Assembly (NCBI RefSeq): GCF_001547935.1
Contig: NZ_AP014635.1
Span: 2,232,001-2,296,000 of the forward strand
Length of the DNA: 64,000 bases
Direction of reading: 5' to 3'
Source: Vibrio tritonius
GTDB lineage: Bacteria; Pseudomonadota; Gammaproteobacteria; Enterobacterales; Vibrionaceae
This document shows, piece after piece, positions 56,954 through 64,000 of the stretch. Position 1 is the first letter of the stretch, and each line of letters starts with the position of its first letter. The notes under the pieces were generated by a model. That model searched no databases. It had not been told where the DNA came from and saw only the letters and a program-made list of their open reading frames with translations. The position numbers and the translations under genes are program-made.

Positions 56954-57020
56954 AACTTGGGGTTGAGACAACCGAGCACAGTGGTACTATCGACAAATAA
57001 TTCAATGATAAGGACTCTGA

Positions 57021-57830
57021 ATGAAAGTCGTCAGTTTTAATATCAACGGCCTACGCGCCCGACTACATCAATTACAAGCACTGATCGACAAACACGATCC
57101 AGATGTGATTGGTCTGCAAGAAATCAAAGTTCATGACGAAGCATTTCCAATCGCGGATGTGGAAGCCATGGGTTACAAAGTCTATTTCCATGGTCAAAAA
57201 GCCCACTACGGTGTTGCCCTTCTGTGCAAGCAAGAGCCAATTTCGGTACAAAAGGGTTTTCCTTCAGATACTGAAGAGCACCAAAAACGGATGATCATGG
57301 CGACTTTCGCTGATGAAAATGGCGATAAGGTAACGGTGATGAATGGTTATTTCCCGCAAGGCGATAACATTAACCACGAAGTAAAGTACCCATACAAACG
57401 CCAGTTTTATGCAGACTTGATGAGCTACTTAGATGAGTATCATCAGCCTGATGAACAAATCATTGTGATGGGTGACATCAACATTAGTCCAATTGACTTG
57501 GACATCGGTATTGGTGAGCCCAATCGCAAACGCTGGCTTAAAACCGGCAAATGTTCATTCCAACCAGAAGAGCGTGAATGGTTACAACGGCTACTAGATT
57601 GGGGTTTTATTGATACCTTCCGTCAAGTTCACCCAGACGTTGAAGACCAGTATTCATGGTTTGATTACCGATCTCGCGGCTTTGACGATAACCGCGGGCT
57701 GCGCATCGATGTGATTCTTGCAACACCTTCGTTAGCCAGTCGCTGTATTGAGTCGGGAATTGATTACCCTTTGCGGGGAATTGAAAAACCATCAGACCAC
57801 GCACCTATCTGGTCGGTATTTAGCGCTTAG
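57021..57830 (+). CDS. xthA: Exodeoxyribonuclease III XthA
   Basis: A 269-residue AP endonuclease/3' exonuclease of the exonuclease III family: Glu in GLQEIKVHD (metal), catalytic [23 protein letters not shown] and SDHAPIW (catalytic His). It repairs abasic sites and blocked 3' ends. RBS AAGGA lies 7-8 nt before the ATG. It converges with the ABC transporter operon. Confidence 0.96.
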   Translation: MKVVSFNINGLRARLHQLQALIDKHDPDVIGLQEIKVHDEAFPIADVEAMGYKVYFHGQKAHYGVALLCKQEPISVQKGFPSDTEEHQKRMIMATFADENGDKVTVMNGYFPQGDNINHEVKYPYKRQFYADLMSYLDEYHQPDEQIIVMGDINISPIDLDIGIGEPNRKRWLKTGKCSFQPEEREWLQRLLDWGFIDTFRQVHPDVEDQYSWFDYRSRGFDDNRGLRIDVILATPSLASRCIESGIDYPLRGIEKPSDHAPIWSVFSA

Positions 57831-57860
57831 TAATGGACGCTTTATCTGCCTAAGGTTTAT

Positions 57861-57894
57861 TAGAAAGATATATCTTAATGGGTATATCTTTCTA
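57861..57894. terminator. Stem-loop shared by convergent xthA and the permease gene
   Basis: 12-bp perfect stem TAGAAAGATATA / TATATCTTTCTA with a 10-nt loop. The right arm contains the stop codon of the permease gene. No long T-run, so termination is not certain. Confidence 0.6.
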
Positions 57895-58569
57895 TGTGCG
57901 TGGCTTAAGGTGGGCTAGATACCGTTTCTCAGCTTGTTTAAAACACCAAATGAGCGAAAAACTCAGCACCATATAAAACAGCCCCGCCGTTAAAAATGCT
58001 TCAAAAGGCGCGTAATAACGAGAATTGACCAGCCTTGCCGCGCCAGTAAGGTCCATGATAGTGATGATCCCTGCCACAGCGCTACCGTGGAGCATGAAGA
58101 TCACTTCATTACTATAGGCAGGAAGCGCGCGACGCAGCGCACTAGGTAGAACAATGCGCTGAACTATCTTCCACCGCCCCATCCCAAATGCGGTAGCGGC
58201 TTCAATCTCGCCTTTTGGCAACCCATTAATCGCACCACGAATAATTTCTGCGGTGTAGGCAGAGGTATTTAAAACAAACGAGACTAATGCGCAGAACCAA
58301 GCGTTTTCCCACAGTGTATCTTTAACCGCGAAAAACTGATCCATTCCATAGTAAATAAGATACAGTTGCACCAATAAGGGCGTACCACGGAAAAAATAGA
58401 TATAGAGCCAAGCAGGATAACGTAACCAAGGCTGCTTGCTATTGCGAATAAACGCCAAGGGGATAGCAACAATGATCCCAAACACCAACGACGCCCCCAC
58501 CAGCCACGCGGTTGTCCCGAGACCCTTTAAATAAATGGGCATACTTGCCATTATTAATGAAAAGTCCAT
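57892..58569 (-). CDS. Basic amino-acid ABC transporter permease (ArtM/HisM-like)
   Basis: A 225-residue inner-membrane permease of the polar amino-acid (His/Glu/Gln/Arg) family. Hydrophobic segments near residues 15-35, 50-70, 90-110 and 185-210 surround the EAA loop GEIEAATAFGMGRWKIVQRIVLP. It forms a heterodimer with the adjacent permease. It begins 6 nt after that gene. Specificity for arginine, ornithine, lysine or histidine cannot be resolved by eye. Confidence 0.88.
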   Translation of the reverse strand: MDFSLIMASMPIYLKGLGTTAWLVGASLVFGIIVAIPLAFIRNSKQPWLRYPAWLYIYFFRGTPLLVQLYLIYYGMDQFFAVKDTLWENAWFCALVSFVLNTSAYTAEIIRGAINGLPKGEIEAATAFGMGRWKIVQRIVLPSALRRALPAYSNEVIFMLHGSAVAGIITIMDLTGAARLVNSRYYAPFEAFLTAGLFYMVLSFSLIWCFKQAEKRYLAHLKPRT

Positions 58570-58575
58570 ATCCTC

Positions 58576-59319
58576 TCACCTTGCCTTAATCGCATAACGT
58601 CGCTCAAGCAAATTCAATGCACCGGTCGATAGACTCGTAAAGATCAAGAAGATAACCGATATCGCCATATAAAAAGTAAAGGGCATTTTGGTCGAGCCGG
58701 CAGCAAGAGCGCCAATTCTTACCATATCTTCAAGGCCAATGATCGATACTAATGCGGTGGTTTTTAGTAACACTAACCAGTTATTGCCAAACCCAGGCAA
58801 AGCATGCCTAACCATTTGGGGAAACAATACTCGCTTAAAACTAAGCCAAGGCCCCATTCCATAAGCCTTGGCCGCTTCAAGCTCGCCTTGATCAACCGCC
58901 ATGATTGCACCGCGAAAAGTCTCTGCCATGTAGGCACCAAAAATAAAACCGATCGTTAAAATCCCAGCAATAAATGGGCTGACATCAATGTAATCGGGTA
59001 AATAGGCGGCCCATTCATGTTGAGGGTTAAAAGAGGTGATTACCGTGTTAAGCCACTCATTCACATGATAGAGACTATTATTAAGGAAGATCTGTCCACC
59101 AAAAAAGATCAACATCATGAGTACCAAATCGGGAATACCACGAATGATGGTGGTATAGACAGTCGCCCCAGCGCGAAGCAGTTTGGAACTCGACAGTTTT
59201 GCCATCGCCCCTACCAGCCCTAAGACAACCGCGACCAATAGGGAGAGCAACGCAACTTCAATCGTTAACCCAGCACCTTTTAAAATGGCCCAACCAAACC
59301 CTTGAAGCTCAAATATCAC
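58576..59319 (-). CDS. Basic amino-acid ABC transporter permease (ArtQ/HisQ-like)
   Basis: A 247-residue membrane permease with the EAA loop GELEAAKAYGMGPWLSFKRVLFP and an N-terminal helix block (GLTIEVALLSLLVAVVLGLVG). It is the partner of the downstream permease. It lies 78 nt after the binding-protein gene, a gap common in these operons. Confidence 0.88.
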   Translation of the reverse strand: MIFELQGFGWAILKGAGLTIEVALLSLLVAVVLGLVGAMAKLSSSKLLRAGATVYTTIIRGIPDLVLMMLIFFGGQIFLNNSLYHVNEWLNTVITSFNPQHEWAAYLPDYIDVSPFIAGILTIGFIFGAYMAETFRGAIMAVDQGELEAAKAYGMGPWLSFKRVLFPQMVRHALPGFGNNWLVLLKTTALVSIIGLEDMVRIGALAAGSTKMPFTFYMAISVIFLIFTSLSTGALNLLERRYAIKAR

Positions 59320-59397
59320 TGGCCACCAGCCTCCCTATTGGGCTCGAATAACATGGTCAAGCAATCGTCAAATAACGACATGCTTAGAGTGTCAATA

Positions 59398-60174
59398 TTA
59401 TTCACCGTACACATCGTAATTGAAGTACTTAGAAGAAATTTGTTTATAAACACCTTTAGCTCGAACAGCATCAATCGCGTTATTTAGCTTTTCGGTTAGG
59501 TCCTTGTCCCGCTTACGAACTGCAATACCGAATCCTTCACCAAACCATTTAGGATCGGTTAATGTTGGTCCAACAAATTCATATTTATCGCCACCCGGTT
59601 TTTTCAACATCCCTTCTTCTAACGCTGAAGCATCACCAAGTACTGCGGCAATACGACCGTTAGCTAAATCAAGATAAGCTTCGTCAAATGAACCATAGCG
59701 AACGATGTCGACTGAATCACCATAGTTATCGGAAAGGTATTTATCATGTGTGGTTGCACGTTGAACACCGATTTTTACGCCTTTCAATCCTTTTTTAGTA
59801 AAATCAATATTGCTGCCTTTCTTGGCAATAAACTTATTGGGAATCAATGCATACTTGTGGGTAAAATCGACTTTCTTGCGGCGCTCATCGGTGATCGACA
59901 TCGCGGCAATAATCGCATCGTATTTACGCGCTAATAATGAAGGAATAATGCCATCCCAATCTTGACGCACGATTTTGCATTTCACTTGCATCTGCTTGCA
60001 GAGCGCATTCGCCATATCGACATCAAATCCTTTTAACGATCCGTCTGGTTCAGTCCAACTAAATGGAGGATATGCGCCTTCAATCCCAAACCTTACCACT
60101 TTCCATTCTTTCGCTTGTGCCACACCTGTCACCGCTGTTGCGGCCATTGCAGCTACCAGTAACCACTTTTTCAT
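59398..60174 (-). CDS. Periplasmic basic amino-acid binding protein (ArtJ/HisJ/ArgT-like)
   Basis: A 258-residue secreted protein: signal peptide (residues 1-22, VTGVAQAKEW), then a type 2 periplasmic binding fold (VRFGIEGAYPPFSW, GSLKGFDVDMANALCKQM, DAIIAAMSITDERRKKVDF, AFGIAVRKRD-like GEGFGIAVRK). It captures a cationic amino acid for the permeases. ATG 60174 has AGGAG 7 nt upstream. Confidence 0.9.
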   Translation of the reverse strand: MKKWLLVAAMAATAVTGVAQAKEWKVVRFGIEGAYPPFSWTEPDGSLKGFDVDMANALCKQMQVKCKIVRQDWDGIIPSLLARKYDAIIAAMSITDERRKKVDFTHKYALIPNKFIAKKGSNIDFTKKGLKGVKIGVQRATTHDKYLSDNYGDSVDIVRYGSFDEAYLDLANGRIAAVLGDASALEEGMLKKPGGDKYEFVGPTLTDPKWFGEGFGIAVRKRDKDLTEKLNNAIDAVRAKGVYKQISSKYFNYDVYGE

Positions 60175-60284
60175 ATCCTTACTCCTGTGATAACGCTGTT
60201 TTATTTGCAAAAGTGGCAGACCAAATCGCTACCACTTATATCCATATCGCCTTGCGGCATAGCCGTCGCTACTCTGTGCCACGG

Positions 60285-61055
60285 TTAATAAATAGAGGAG
60301 ATAAATTGTTTTAACCTTTGTGATTTTGGATGGGAAAAAAGCTCATTAGGATCACCTTGTTCTTCTACCATCCCTTGATGTAAAAACATGACATGAGACG
60401 AAACATCGCGCGCAAACGCCATCTCATGGGTCACCACTAACATGGTTCTTCCCTCTTGCGCCAAATCGCGCATCACACCTAACACCTCACCAACCAATTC
60501 AGGGTCAAGCGCTGAGGTAGGTTCATCAAAAAGCATCACTTCTGGTTCAACGGCTAGGGCCCGAGCGATTGCCGCCCGCTGTTGTTGTCCACCGGATAAA
60601 TGCCCAGGGTAATAATCTTTATGCTCATACAACCCAACTCGTTTGAGCAGAACTTCTGCCTTATCAATCGCTTCTTGTTTATTTACCCCTAAAACATGGA
60701 CAGGGGCTTCAATCACATTCTCAAGCACCGTCATATGCGACCAGAGATTAAAACTTTGAAACACCATCGCTAAACGTGAACGAATCCGCTGCACTTGCTT
60801 CGCATTCACTGGAACATATTGCCCACTTTTATTCTTGCGCATTTGCAATTGCTCACCATTAACCCAGATATCTCCCTGCGTCGGCGTCTCGAGCAAATTG
60901 ATGCAGCGTAAAAAAGTACTTTTCCCAGATCCGGAAGAGCCAATAATAGAGATAACATCGCCTTTATTAGCTTGTAATGAAATGCCTTTTAACACCACAT
61001 TGTGGCCAAAGGTTTTGTGAAGGTTGTTGATTTGCAGCGCCGGAACATTCGTCAT
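60285..61055 (-). CDS. Basic amino-acid ABC transporter ATP-binding protein (HisP/ArtP-like)
   Basis: A 256-residue ABC ATPase: Walker A IGSSGSGKST, Q-loop VFQSFNLWSH, signature HLSGGQQQRAAIARAL, Walker B VMLFDEPTSALDP, H-loop VVTHEMAFARDV. It powers the importer made with the three genes downstream. The insertion LQMRKNKSGQYVPVNAKQ is typical of the HisP/AotP group. The start is ATG 61055 with GGGAG upstream. It is first in the operon, divergent from pflB. Confidence 0.92.
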   Translation of the reverse strand: MTNVPALQINNLHKTFGHNVVLKGISLQANKGDVISIIGSSGSGKSTFLRCINLLETPTQGDIWVNGEQLQMRKNKSGQYVPVNAKQVQRIRSRLAMVFQSFNLWSHMTVLENVIEAPVHVLGVNKQEAIDKAEVLLKRVGLYEHKDYYPGHLSGGQQQRAAIARALAVEPEVMLFDEPTSALDPELVGEVLGVMRDLAQEGRTMLVVTHEMAFARDVSSHVMFLHQGMVEEQGDPNELFSHPKSQRLKQFISSIY

Positions 61056-61716
61056 GCGCTTTCTCCCTATCAATAAATAGACTGCTACCCCCGATACTTA
61101 CAGAGCATTTTTCATTAAAACAACTGTACAGAAAAGAGTAGCATAAGCTTCCTAGCTCATAAGATGCCAAAGTATCACTTGAACAAATTCAAATCAACTT
61201 ACAAACAAATGATTGAATATTAATGCGCACATATTATATATAATTCATACAAAAACCCACAAAAAAGCAACTATATGAATATTTATTCAAACCCTATTTT
61301 AATCGTTTGTTACTTATCGTCAGAATTGTACGTATGTCACTAAATTTTAAGTGAGATATGTCACAATGCGCCATAATTGAGGGCGTATAGATGGTAATTT
61401 TCGTGCTTACTATGCGCCTCAAAGCTTATAAATAGTGGCAAAGTACAAATAACACGCACCTTGAAGAGAAAATCAGCAATACCGAGTTCACTTTATTCCA
61501 TTTTTTGAACTTTTATTGATTTAGTTTAAGGTTTGCCATTTTTTTTTAGCTTAAATTGAAACTCAACAAAGCGAAGTAGCGATATCCATACTCAAATCGA
61601 CACGGTGTGATTATCAATATTGTTATTTCTATGAGTGTACTGCTCCGATAAAAAGGATAGCTGGCTCAACGGCTAAGACAGTACGTGTTTTTTCTACTAA
61701 TAAAGGTAGGTATGTC
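61056..61716. promoter_or_regulatory. Divergent promoter region between the ABC operon and pflB
   Basis: About 660 AT-rich bases without a gene. Long multi-signal control regions are usual before pfl. A CRP-like site lies at 61350-61365; a degenerate FNR-like TTGATTTAGTTTAA lies near 61516. Confidence 0.45.
61350..61365 (+). promoter_or_regulatory. Candidate CRP site upstream of pflB
   Basis: AGTGAGATATGTCACA matches TGTGA-N6-TCACA with one mismatch. Confidence 0.6.
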
Positions 61717-63993
61717 ATGGCAGAGCAATTTGCTAAAGCTTGGGAAGGTTTTGCTGCAGGTGAGTGGCAAAACGAAGTAAACGTTCGTGATTTTATCCAA
61801 AAGAACTACACTCCTTATGAAGGCGACGAATCTTTCCTAGTTTCTGAAGGTACTGAAGCAACTAAAACGCTTTGGGCTAAAGTAATGGAAGGTATCAAAC
61901 AAGAAAACTCAACTCACGCTCCTGTTGATTTCGATACTTCTATTATCTCTACCATCACTTCTCATGATGCTGGATACATCAACAAAGACCTAGAAAAAAT
62001 CGTTGGTCTACAAACAGACGCTCCTTTGAAACGTGCTATCATCCCTAACGGTGGTATCCGCATGATCGAAGGTTCTTGCAAAACTTACGGTCGCGAACTT
62101 GACCCACAAGTTTCAAAAATCTACCACGAATACCGCAAAACACATAACCAAGGTGTTTTCGACGTTTACACTCCTGGTATCCTAGCATGTCGTAAATCTG
62201 GCGTTCTAACTGGTCTTCCAGATGCTTACGGCCGTGGTCGTATCATCGGTGACTACCGTCGTATCGCGCTTTACGGTATCGACTACTTGATGAAAGACAA
62301 ATTCGCTCAATTCACTTCTCTACAAGAGCAAATGGAAAACGGCGAAGATCTACAAGCAGTTATCCAACTGCGTGAAGAAGTTGCTGATCAACACCGTGCT
62401 CTAGGCCAAATCAAAGAAATGGCTGCTAAATACGGTTGTGATATCTCTCGCCCTGCAGAAACAGCTCAAGAAGCAATCCAATGGACTTACTTCGGTTACC
62501 TAGCTGCTGTTAAATCTCAAAACGGCGCGGCAATGTCTCTAGGTCGTACTTCTACTTTCCTAGACATCTTTATCCAACGTGATATCGAAGCAGGTAAAAT
62601 CACTGAAGTTGACGCTCAAGAAATGATCGACCACTTCGTGATGAAACTACGTATGGTTCGTTTCCTACGTACTCCAGAATACGATGACCTATTCTCTGGC
62701 GACCCAATCTGGGCAACAGAATCAGTAGGTGGTATGGGTCTTGACGGTCGTACTCTAGTTTCTAAAACTAACTTCCGTTTCCTAAACAGCCTATATACAA
62801 TGGGTCCTTCTCCAGAGCCAAACATCACTGTTCTTTGGTCTGAGCAACTACCTGAAGGCTTCAAAAAATTCTGTGCTAAAGTATCTATCGATACTTCATC
62901 TATCCAGTACGAAAACGATGACCTAATGCGTCCAGACTTTGAGTCTGATGACTACGCAATCGCATGTTGTGTATCACCAATGGTTGTTGGTAAACAAATG
63001 CAATTCTTCGGTGCTCGTGCAAACCTTGCTAAAACTATGCTTTACACCATCAACGGCGGTGTTGATGAAAAATCTAAAGCACAAGTTGGTCCTAAGATGC
63101 CTAAAATCACTTCTGAAGTTCTTGATTACGATGAACTTTGGGAAAAAATGGATCACTTCATGGATTGGTTGGCAAAACAATACGTTACAGCATTGAACGC
63201 TATCCACTTCATGCACGACAAATACAGCTACGAAGCGTCACTAATGGCTCTACACGACCTACACGTGAAACGCACAATGGCTTGTGGTATTGCTGGTCTA
63301 TCTGTTGCAGCTGACTCTCTATCTGCAATCAAATACGCTAAAGTAACTCCAATCCGTGACGAAGACGGCGTAGCGGTAGACTTCAAAATTGAAGGCGACT
63401 ACCCTAAATTTGGTAACAACGACGCTCGCGTTGATGACATCGCATGTCAATTGGTTGAAACTTTCATGAACAAAATCCGTTCATTGAAAACTTACCGCGA
63501 TGCAATCCCAACTCAGTCAATCCTTACTATCACTTCTAACGTTGTGTACGGTAAGAAAACTGGTAACACACCTGATGGCCGTCGCGCAGGCGCTCCATTC
63601 GGTCCTGGTGCAAACCCAATGCACGGTCGTGACCAAAAAGGTGCTGTAGCATCATTGACTTCAGTTGGTAAACTGCCATTTGCACACGCTAAAGACGGTA
63701 TCTCTTACACCTTCTCTATCGTTCCAAACGCACTTGGTAAAGAAGACGATTCACGTCGCGCTAACCTAGCTGGCCTAATGGATGGTTACTTCCACCACGA
63801 GTCTGGCGTTGAAGGTGGTCAACACCTAAACGTTAACGTTCTAAACCGTGACACTCTTCTAGATGCTGTTGAGCACCCAGAGAACTACCCTCAGCTAACT
63901 ATCCGTGTATCAGGTTACGCTGTTCGTTTCAACTCTCTAACTGCTGAACAACAACAAGACGTTATCTCTCGTACATTCACTGAATCAATGTAA
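61717..63993 (+). CDS. pflB: Formate acetyltransferase (pyruvate formate-lyase) PflB
   Basis: A 758-residue glycyl-radical enzyme that converts pyruvate and CoA to acetyl-CoA and formate under anaerobic growth. The catalytic Cys pair is in [12 protein letters not shown] and the radical Gly in [14 protein letters not shown], 27 residues from the C-terminus. Full length; the gene ends 7 nt before the window edge, so its activase (pflA) would lie just outside. RBS AGGT precedes the ATG. Strong codon bias (GGT, CGT, AAC) suggests high expression. Confidence 0.98.
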   Translation: MAEQFAKAWEGFAAGEWQNEVNVRDFIQKNYTPYEGDESFLVSEGTEATKTLWAKVMEGIKQENSTHAPVDFDTSIISTITSHDAGYINKDLEKIVGLQTDAPLKRAIIPNGGIRMIEGSCKTYGRELDPQVSKIYHEYRKTHNQGVFDVYTPGILACRKSGVLTGLPDAYGRGRIIGDYRRIALYGIDYLMKDKFAQFTSLQEQMENGEDLQAVIQLREEVADQHRALGQIKEMAAKYGCDISRPAETAQEAIQWTYFGYLAAVKSQNGAAMSLGRTSTFLDIFIQRDIEAGKITEVDAQEMIDHFVMKLRMVRFLRTPEYDDLFSGDPIWATESVGGMGLDGRTLVSKTNFRFLNSLYTMGPSPEPNITVLWSEQLPEGFKKFCAKVSIDTSSIQYENDDLMRPDFESDDYAIACCVSPMVVGKQMQFFGARANLAKTMLYTINGGVDEKSKAQVGPKMPKITSEVLDYDELWEKMDHFMDWLAKQYVTALNAIHFMHDKYSYEASLMALHDLHVKRTMACGIAGLSVAADSLSAIKYAKVTPIRDEDGVAVDFKIEGDYPKFGNNDARVDDIACQLVETFMNKIRSLKTYRDAIPTQSILTITSNVVYGKKTGNTPDGRRAGAPFGPGANPMHGRDQKGAVASLTSVGKLPFAHAKDGISYTFSIVPNALGKEDDSRRANLAGLMDGYFHHESGVEGGQHLNVNVLNRDTLLDAVEHPENYPQLTIRVSGYAVRFNSLTAEQQQDVISRTFTESM

Positions 63994-64000
63994 TTGACTC

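Noticed and set aside
1..64000. CRISPR arrays
   Set aside because: I saw no regularly spaced repeats on either strand.

Overview
The window looks like a chromosomal segment of a Vibrio or close relative (Vibrionaceae, gamma-proteobacteria). The order nadA - cpoB/pal/tolBARQ/ybgC - ybgE/cydX/cydB/cydA - ruvBAC - cysS - ppiB - lpxH - EAL/HDOD - ychJ - porin - dinG - xthA - amino-acid ABC transporter - pflB is, as I recall it, the arrangement around VC1833-VC1866 of Vibrio cholerae. I cannot name a species. Everything here comes from reading the sequence; no database search was run.

Layout. 1-7.35 kb is core-like: two chemoreceptors (one with a FIST-type sensor), a MHS-family MFS transporter, a MocR/GntR aminotransferase-like regulator and a YnfA membrane protein. 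7461-11287 is an IS66-family element with a perfect 8-bp target duplication; its tnpC is split by an IS110-family (IS1111-like) element inserted without target duplication. 11502-30502 is a genomic island of about 19 kb at a tRNA-Ser(GGA) gene. It is bounded by a 51-bp direct repeat (one mismatch) made of the tRNA 3' end plus its terminator, and a stub of a tyrosine-recombinase gene lies beside the tRNA.

The island has two cargo modules. The first (12.2-21.8 kb) is a predicted anti-phage restriction-modification-like system: a GHKL/MORC-type ATPase, a Z1-domain superfamily-2 ATPase, a PD-(D/E)XK protein (DUF4420 type) and an AIPR protein form one overlapping operon. A C5-cytosine DNA methyltransferase is encoded divergently, and between them lies a wrecked vsr (very-short-patch repair) gene. 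This module is flanked by decayed IS66 pieces in an inside-out arrangement (3' piece on the left, 5' piece on the right, same strand). The second module (24.6-29.7 kb) is a yjhIHGF-like sugar-acid operon: IclR-family regulator, 2-keto-3-deoxy-xylonate aldolase, D-xylonate dehydratase and GntP-family permease. A second, intact IS66 copy has landed on the permease stop codon and separates the operon from its terminator.

30.5-64 kb is conserved core: tRNA-Ser, alaE, a UPF0149 protein, an ACC deaminase (acdS) with a divergent Lrp-type regulator, nadA, the tol-pal operon, the cytochrome bd operon with FNR boxes, ruvCAB, cysS, ppiB, lpxH, an EAL-HDOD protein, ychJ, a DUF2057 protein, an OmpT-like porin, dinG-priC-ybaM, xthA, a four-gene basic-amino-acid ABC importer and pflB.
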